Source: an uncultured Lachnospiraceae bacterium
Lineage (GTDB): Bacteria; Bacillota; Clostridia; Lachnospirales; Lachnospiraceae
NCBI GenBank assembly: GCA_902797185.1
Contig: CADBRV010000092.1
Span: 1 to 64,000, forward strand
DNA: 64,000 bases
Reading direction: 5' to 3'
In this document: one piece after another, positions 60,159-64,000 of the stretch
Layout of the letters: every line of letters begins with the position of its first letter
Position numbering within the stretch: position 1 is the first letter of the stretch
Program-made: the position numbers and the translations under genes
Notes under the pieces: model-generated
What the model saw: the letters and a program-made list of their open reading frames with translations, nothing else
What the model was told of the DNA's origin: nothing
The model's database searches: none

Positions 60159-61022
60159 TTGGAGTTTATCATTCTGACCGGCATGAGCGGGGCGGGAAAA
60201 AGCACCGCCTTAAAGATGCTGGAAGACATAGGGTTTTTGTGTGTGGACAACATGCCCATCGGCCTGGTGGAAAAATTTGCGGACCTGGCCTATTCCGGCA
60301 GCGGCGAGCGGAAAAAGACCGCCTTGGGCATTGATGTGCGCAGCGGGGAGCATTTGGACGAGCTGCAGGACGTGCTGGACCGTATGGAAGCAAAGGGCGA
60401 GCACTATAAGATCCTGTTCCTGGACGCGGATGACCACACATTAGTAAAACGTTATAAGGAAAGCCGCAGGAAGCACCCCCTGGCGGGGCAGGACCCGCTT
60501 TTAGTGGGGATCGGTCGGGAACGGGACCGGATGCAGTTCTTAAAGAACGAGGCGGATTACATCATCGATACCAGCCGGCTGCTTACCAGGGATTTGAGGG
60601 CACAGCTTAAGAAGATCTTCCTGGAAGGAGAGGACTTTAAAAGCCTGAACGTGTCCATCGTATCCTTCGGCTTTAAGTATGGCCTCCCGGAAGACGCGGA
60701 CCTGGTTTTTGACGTGCGTTTCCTGCCGAATCCCTTCTACGTGGAGGAGCTCAAGCCCTTAAGCGGGAAGGACGCCCCGGTGCGGCACTATGTGATGGAT
60801 TCCCCGGATACCGCCATTTTTATCGGGAAAATCGTGGACCTGCTGCAGTTTTTGATGCCCCGTTATGTGGCGGAAGGGAAGAACGACCTGGTGGTCTGCG
60901 TCGGATGCACCGGCGGCAGGCACCGCAGTGTCGCGGTGGCGGAGGAGCTTTATAAGCAGCTTCGGGAAACGGGAATGTATGCCTTCCGCCTGGACCACAG
61001 GGACCTGGAAAAGGAAAAATAG
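60159..61022 (+). CDS. rapZ: RapZ/YvcJ-type nucleotide-binding protein
   Basis: A 287-residue P-loop protein of the RapZ (YvcJ) family, which in other bacteria links amino-sugar levels to cell-wall precursor synthesis and in B. subtilis affects competence. Walker A GMSGAGKST is at the N-terminus, VDNMPIGL follows, DVRFLPNPFYVEELKPL lies in the middle and the C-terminal CVGCTGGRHRSVAVAEEL is the small-ligand site. The start is a TTG one base after the murB stop, about 7 bases after GGGGAG. The usual next gene yvcK is missing here; whiA follows directly. Confidence 0.93.
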   Translation: MEFIILTGMSGAGKSTALKMLEDIGFLCVDNMPIGLVEKFADLAYSGSGERKKTALGIDVRSGEHLDELQDVLDRMEAKGEHYKILFLDADDHTLVKRYKESRRKHPLAGQDPLLVGIGRERDRMQFLKNEADYIIDTSRLLTRDLRAQLKKIFLEGEDFKSLNVSIVSFGFKYGLPEDADLVFDVRFLPNPFYVEELKPLSGKDAPVRHYVMDSPDTAIFIGKIVDLLQFLMPRYVAEGKNDLVVCVGCTGGRHRSVAVAEELYKQLRETGMYAFRLDHRDLEKEK

Positions 61023-61023
61023 G

Positions 61024-61986
61024 ATGTCTTTTTCGTCTGATGTGAAAGAAGAATTGTCCCGGCAGGAGAGTGGGAAGCGCCACTGCCAGCTGGCGGAACT
61101 GGCCGCGGTTTTTGAATTCTGCGGCGAGGCAGTGCCTTCCGGAGAGGGTGGAAAACGCATCCTGGTCCGCAGCGATAACGTGCTGGTAATTAGAAAAAGC
61201 TTTACATTGATAAAGAAAACCAGTAATATTATATCGCATATAGACATTAGGCAGAATGGCCGCTTTGCGCATTCCAGGAGCTACCTGCTCCGGGTAGATG
61301 ACGCGCAGGACGCAGCCCGGATCCTGGACGCCCTGAAAGTGGACGGAAGGGAAAAAGATGAGGTTTGCAGAGGCCAGCCCACGTCTCCCTTGCTTCTCCA
61401 GAATGACTGCTGCAGGCGGGCTTTTATCCGAGGCGCTTTCCTGTCGGCAGGGTCTATGAACACGCCGGAGAAGTCCTATCATTTCGAAATCGTATGTGAC
61501 ACCATCCCGCAGGCAGAGCAGATATGCAGCCTGCTGGAGGGTTTTGGCATTGACGCGAAATTGGTGGAGCGGAAAAAGAAGACGGTTGTCTATGTCAAGG
61601 AAGGGACACAGATTGTGGACCTGCTCAATTTGATGGGTGCATATGTTTCCCTCATGCAGATGGAAAATGTCCGGATTTTAAAGGATATGCGGAACCAGGT
61701 GAACCGGCAGGTCAACTGCGAGACGGCAAATCTGGGAAAGACCGTAAATGCGGCATACCGGCAGATCGAACAGATCCGGCTGCTACAGGAAAAGGGGATG
61801 TTTTCTAAGCTGTCCCAGCCGCTGAGGGAGGTTGCAGGGCTCCGTCTTGAGCATCCGGAGGCTTCGTTAAAGGAGCTGGGCGAAATGCTCGACCCGCCGG
61901 TAGGAAAGTCAGGCGTAAACCACCGCCTGAAAAAGATTGCAGAGATTGCGGGTCAACTTGAGGAAAGAGAGGATAATGAGGAATGA
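61024..61986 (+). CDS. whiA: WhiA-family DNA-binding protein
   Basis: A 320-residue protein with an N-terminal LAGLIDADG-like domain (FIRGAFLSAGSMNTPEKSYHFEI) and a C-terminal helix-turn-helix (LRLEHPEASLKELGEML, SGVNHRLKKIAEIA). In Gram-positive bacteria it influences cell division and chromosome segregation. ATG 61024 follows the rapZ stop by one base, with AAAGGA upstream; the frame is open further into rapZ without a start signal. It overlaps the crh gene by 4 bases. Confidence 0.95.
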   Translation: MSFSSDVKEELSRQESGKRHCQLAELAAVFEFCGEAVPSGEGGKRILVRSDNVLVIRKSFTLIKKTSNIISHIDIRQNGRFAHSRSYLLRVDDAQDAARILDALKVDGREKDEVCRGQPTSPLLLQNDCCRRAFIRGAFLSAGSMNTPEKSYHFEIVCDTIPQAEQICSLLEGFGIDAKLVERKKKTVVYVKEGTQIVDLLNLMGAYVSLMQMENVRILKDMRNQVNRQVNCETANLGKTVNAAYRQIEQIRLLQEKGMFSKLSQPLREVAGLRLEHPEASLKELGEMLDPPVGKSGVNHRLKKIAEIAGQLEEREDNEE

Positions 61987-62249
61987 TTAAGAAGCAGGTT
62001 ATGGTAAATATTCTCGAAGGCAGGGAAGACCGTCCGATTGCAAAATTGGTACAGGTTACAAATAACTATAAAAGCCGCATTTATTTTCTTGAGCCGGAAA
62101 ACAACCGCCGCATCAATGGCAAGAGCATGATGGGTATGATGACCCTGGCACTTTACCCGGGAGAACCGGTTACGGTCGAAGTAGACGGGGAAGATGAAAA
62201 AGAAGCCATGGAAGGGATCGAGAACTATCTGACAGGGCAGGGAAAATAA
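61983..62249 (+). CDS. crh: Crh-like HPr paralogue lacking the phosphotransfer histidine
   Basis: An 88-residue HPr-fold protein. The HPr active-site segment G-L-H-A-R-P reads GREDRP, so His15 is replaced by Glu and PTS phosphotransfer is impossible. The regulatory Ser46 segment is kept (NGKSMMGMMTLAL). This is the pattern of B. subtilis Crh, a co-repressor that works with CcpA after HprK phosphorylates its serine. The position directly after whiA is also that of crh in B. subtilis. ATGA overlaps whiA. It belongs to the same operon as murB-rapZ-whiA. Confidence 0.85.
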   Translation: MIKKQVMVNILEGREDRPIAKLVQVTNNYKSRIYFLEPENNRRINGKSMMGMMTLALYPGEPVTVEVDGEDEKEAMEGIENYLTGQGK

Positions 62250-62258
62250 AAGATTTAT

Positions 62259-62287
62259 TGCACTTTACAAGGGAAAGAGTTATAATT
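62259..62287 (+). promoter_or_regulatory. Promoter of the cupin gene
   Basis: TTGCAC (62259-62264), 17-base spacer, TATAAT (62282-62287). Confidence 0.85.
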
Positions 62288-62398
62288 TGTTTGTCAGTTA
62301 ACGAAGGCTGGCATCCTTAAATTGTACCGAATCCCGCAGGAGCGGGTTAGGAATATTGTGGTATCAAGAATGCCCAATCAAGAAAGGAAGTTGTTAAA

Positions 62399-62743
62399 AT
62401 GTACAAAGTAACACATGCTGATGAAGCTGTAACCTATGAGCCACCTGGCCACTATGACGTGCGTTGCACAAACCTTCATAAACCGGCCGACATCGAAAAT
62501 GGCGAGATCTCCCTTGGTCTTTCTCATTTCCTTCCGGGCGGCGGCGCTCACATGGCTCCGTGCCCATGCGAAATGCTCTACTACATCAAAGAGGGCGAAA
62601 TGACCGTTACGACTGATGACGGAAAGGCTCATGTCCTTCACGCTGGTGATTCGATCCACTTCGGTAAAGGACAGAACAGGGAATCCAAGAACACTGGTAT
62701 CGTTACCGCTCAGATGCTGGTATTCCTTGTAATCAAGAAATAA
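62399..62743 (+). CDS. Small cupin-domain protein
   Basis: A 114-residue single-domain cupin. The conserved barrel motifs are visible: LPGGGAHMAPCPCEMLYYIKEGEMTVTTDDG (first cupin motif, with the second metal histidine replaced) and VLHAGDSIHFGKG (second motif). Such proteins bind a small ligand or metal; the function is unknown. It has AGAAAGGAAG before the ATG, its own strong promoter and a strong terminator, and codon use suggests good expression. Confidence 0.82.
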   Translation: MYKVTHADEAVTYEPPGHYDVRCTNLHKPADIENGEISLGLSHFLPGGGAHMAPCPCEMLYYIKEGEMTVTTDDGKAHVLHAGDSIHFGKGQNRESKNTGIVTAQMLVFLVIKK

Positions 62744-62762
62744 TTTTATATTGATTGATTAT

Positions 62763-62798
62763 GAAAGGGCTTTCGGCTTATGCCGAAAGCCCTTTTTT
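62763..62798 (+). terminator. Rho-independent terminator of the cupin gene
   Basis: A 14-bp stem AAAGGGCTTTCGGC / GCCGAAAGCCCTTT with a TTAT loop and six T residues. Confidence 0.92.
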
Positions 62799-62822
62799 CA
62801 GTCCATCCGCCTCATGCAGGCT

Positions 62823-62882
62823 ATGCAAAAGAAGGACTTTGGAAAAGCGATTGCTCGCTTTTCCAAAGTCCTTCTTTTGCAT
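62823..62882. repeat. Perfect 28-bp inverted repeat with a 4-base loop
   Basis: Bases 62823-62850 (ATGCAAAAGAAG...AAAAGCGA) are the exact reverse complement of 62855-62882; the loop is TTGC. There is no T-run on either side, and it lies 25 bases after the cupin terminator, between convergent genes. Confidence 0.92.
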
Positions 62883-63018
62883 TAATTAGGCAGTATCCTG
62901 TCTTTATAAAAAGGCTATTCCATTCCCAAAAGCAAAGTTAAATATGGGCAAATCACAATCCGGGTCGGCGGTTTGGATATAGGAAGGCATATCCTGCCTT
63001 TTCTCCAAAGTATTTCTC

Positions 63019-64000
63019 TTACTGCTGCGTGACTGCCTGGCCGTCCTGCTGCTCTTCTTCCAGCACTGTGCCATTTTCATCGGTAGTGGAAGTACTGTCA
63101 GAATCCTCCAGCGGCTTTAATTCGTTCCCTGGCAGCAGGACCACTTTCCCGCTGCTGTCCAGGTAGTAGGTGCCGGCAGCTGCGATCCCGTCTGCCTGCC
63201 CGTCCCCATCTGCATCCACTTCTACATCCTCGGTTCCGGTCGTGACCGTGTCAATTGTATGGACATTGCAGCTTTCGGCCGGCGCGAGGTAAGACGCGTC
63301 TTCCGTGCCGGCGGAAGCCCCGGTGATGAAGACCTGGGGGCTCACCAGGTCCGCCGGACAGAATTCGGTGGCCAGGAGCCCGGAAGCGCTGCAGATGTTT
63401 TCAATGACATGGTGGTTGCACTGGGCTTTGGGCACGGTGCCTTTCGCAAAGTATTCGGTATAGGTCATGTCTCCTCTGGGGTCATTGGTGCAGGCACCTT
63501 CCAAAGGCAAAAGGCCGGACTTTTTGCAGACCGTTTCCGTCACGATGCCGGAAGGCTGGGTGAAATCCCGGTAGGGCAGGGATTCATGCACCCGGGACAT
63601 GACGGAGCGCCAGAGCTTACGCGTGAAAGTAGTAGTGCTTAAAGGCGCGTTGGTGTCATAGCCGCCCCAGACGCCGCAGGTATAGTAATCGGTATAACCC
63701 ACGAACCAGGAGTCCACTTTGGAATCGGTGGTACCGGTCTTGCCGGCAATGGGAGTGGTGCCGAAATTGGCCTCGGTTCCGGTGCCGTCCGTCACCACGC
63801 TTTCCATGGCGCTGGTAAGCAGGTAAGCCGTCTGGGGGCTGATAACATCCCGGGTAGCGGGCTCCTTTTCCAGAAGCACGTTCCCGTCGTGGTCCAGGAT
63901 TTTGGTATAAAGGTGGGGCTGGATGTAAGTGCCTTCATCGGCAATAGCCGCAAAAGAAGCGGTCAGCTCCAGGTTGGTAACACCTTTGGTAATGCCGCCC
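63019..64000 (-). CDS. Class A penicillin-binding protein (PBP1A-like), C-terminal part
   Basis: The frame is open to the window edge, so the gene continues past 64000; 326 C-terminal residues are visible. They hold the end of the transpeptidase domain, with the KTG motif in IAGKTGTTDSKVDSWFVGYT and GGITKGVTNLELTASFAAIADEGTY upstream. After the catalytic domain comes a long acidic, cysteine-containing outer tail ending in Glu/Gln/Thr-rich sequence. Class A PBPs polymerise and cross-link peptidoglycan outside the membrane. The SxxK and SxN motifs lie outside the window. The tail contains a DADGDGQADG stretch like a calcium loop. Confidence 0.9.
   Translation of the reverse strand, partial: GGITKGVTNLELTASFAAIADEGTYIQPHLYTKILDHDGNVLLEKEPATRDVISPQTAYLLTSAMESVVTDGTGTEANFGTTPIAGKTGTTDSKVDSWFVGYTDYYTCGVWGGYDTNAPLSTTTFTRKLWRSVMSRVHESLPYRDFTQPSGIVTETVCKKSGLLPLEGACTNDPRGDMTYTEYFAKGTVPKAQCNHHVIENICSASGLLATEFCPADLVSPQVFITGASAGTEDASYLAPAESCNVHTIDTVTTGTEDVEVDADGDGQADGIAAAGTYYLDSSGKVVLLPGNELKPLEDSDSTSTTDENGTVLEEEQQDGQAVTQQ

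Overview
The window looks like a chromosomal segment of an anaerobic, low-to-moderate GC Firmicute of the class Clostridia, most likely a gut Lachnospiraceae. The reasons are the [FeFe] hydrogenase operon, Gram-positive regulators (HprK, a Crh-like HPr, WhiA, RapZ, HrcA/CIRCE), secreted proteins with glucan/choline-binding-type wall repeats, and strong AGGAGG ribosome binding sites with frequent TTG and GTG starts. The species assignment is inference; no rRNA or tRNA gene was seen.

Region 1 (1-20.3 kb) is the downstream part of a capsule or exopolysaccharide locus, all on the plus strand: a CpsB-type PHP phosphatase, a small membrane-anchored protein, a hexapeptide acyltransferase, an Lgt-like membrane protein, two very large secreted wall-binding proteins (one with a phosphodiester glycosidase domain), glycosyltransferases, a Wzx-type flippase, a Wzy-type polymerase and a TagB/TagF-type polyol-phosphate transferase. 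The initiating sugar transferase is not in the window. This region and its edge contain six different short tandem-repeat arrays (22, 30, 38, 58, 42 and 45 bp units), nearly all at gene junctions.

Region 2 (20.6-27.2 kb) has a GNAT acetyltransferase, an ECF sigma factor cotranscribed with a membrane protein and an ABC exporter, an orphan cytosine-5 DNA methyltransferase, and an hsp20 gene whose promoter overlaps a CIRCE operator.

Region 3 (27.4-40.7 kb) is metabolic: thyA-folA, ilvB-ilvN, ilvE, the three-gene [FeFe] hydrogenase operon, a MATE exporter and an aspartate kinase.

Region 4 (41-47.8 kb) holds a Fur-family regulator with a ZIP metal transporter, a membrane-anchored Mrr-like nuclease, a compact nitrogenase-like operon (NifH-, NifD- and NifK-like, without cofactor-assembly genes) followed by an Rrf2 regulator, and a pyridoxal kinase-like gene. 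The nitrogenase-like operon keeps the iron-protein cluster ligands and all six P-cluster-type cysteines, but appears to lack the FeMo-cofactor ligands. It is the best candidate here for an undescribed enzyme.

Region 5 (47.9-64 kb) holds an old-yellow-enzyme flavoprotein, a class II aldolase, ftsH, uvrC, hprK, an M18 aminopeptidase, murB-rapZ-whiA-crh, a cupin protein and the C-terminal part of a class A penicillin-binding protein. HprK with the Crh-like protein suggests the usual Gram-positive carbon catabolite circuit.

From 26 to 57 kb a family of composite multi-hairpin intergenic elements recurs in both orientations, usually in the leader of the next gene (thyA, ilvB, the hydrogenase operon, pdxK-like, ftsH, uvrC, hprK). 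Copies keep their stems through compensatory changes. I do not recognise this family.
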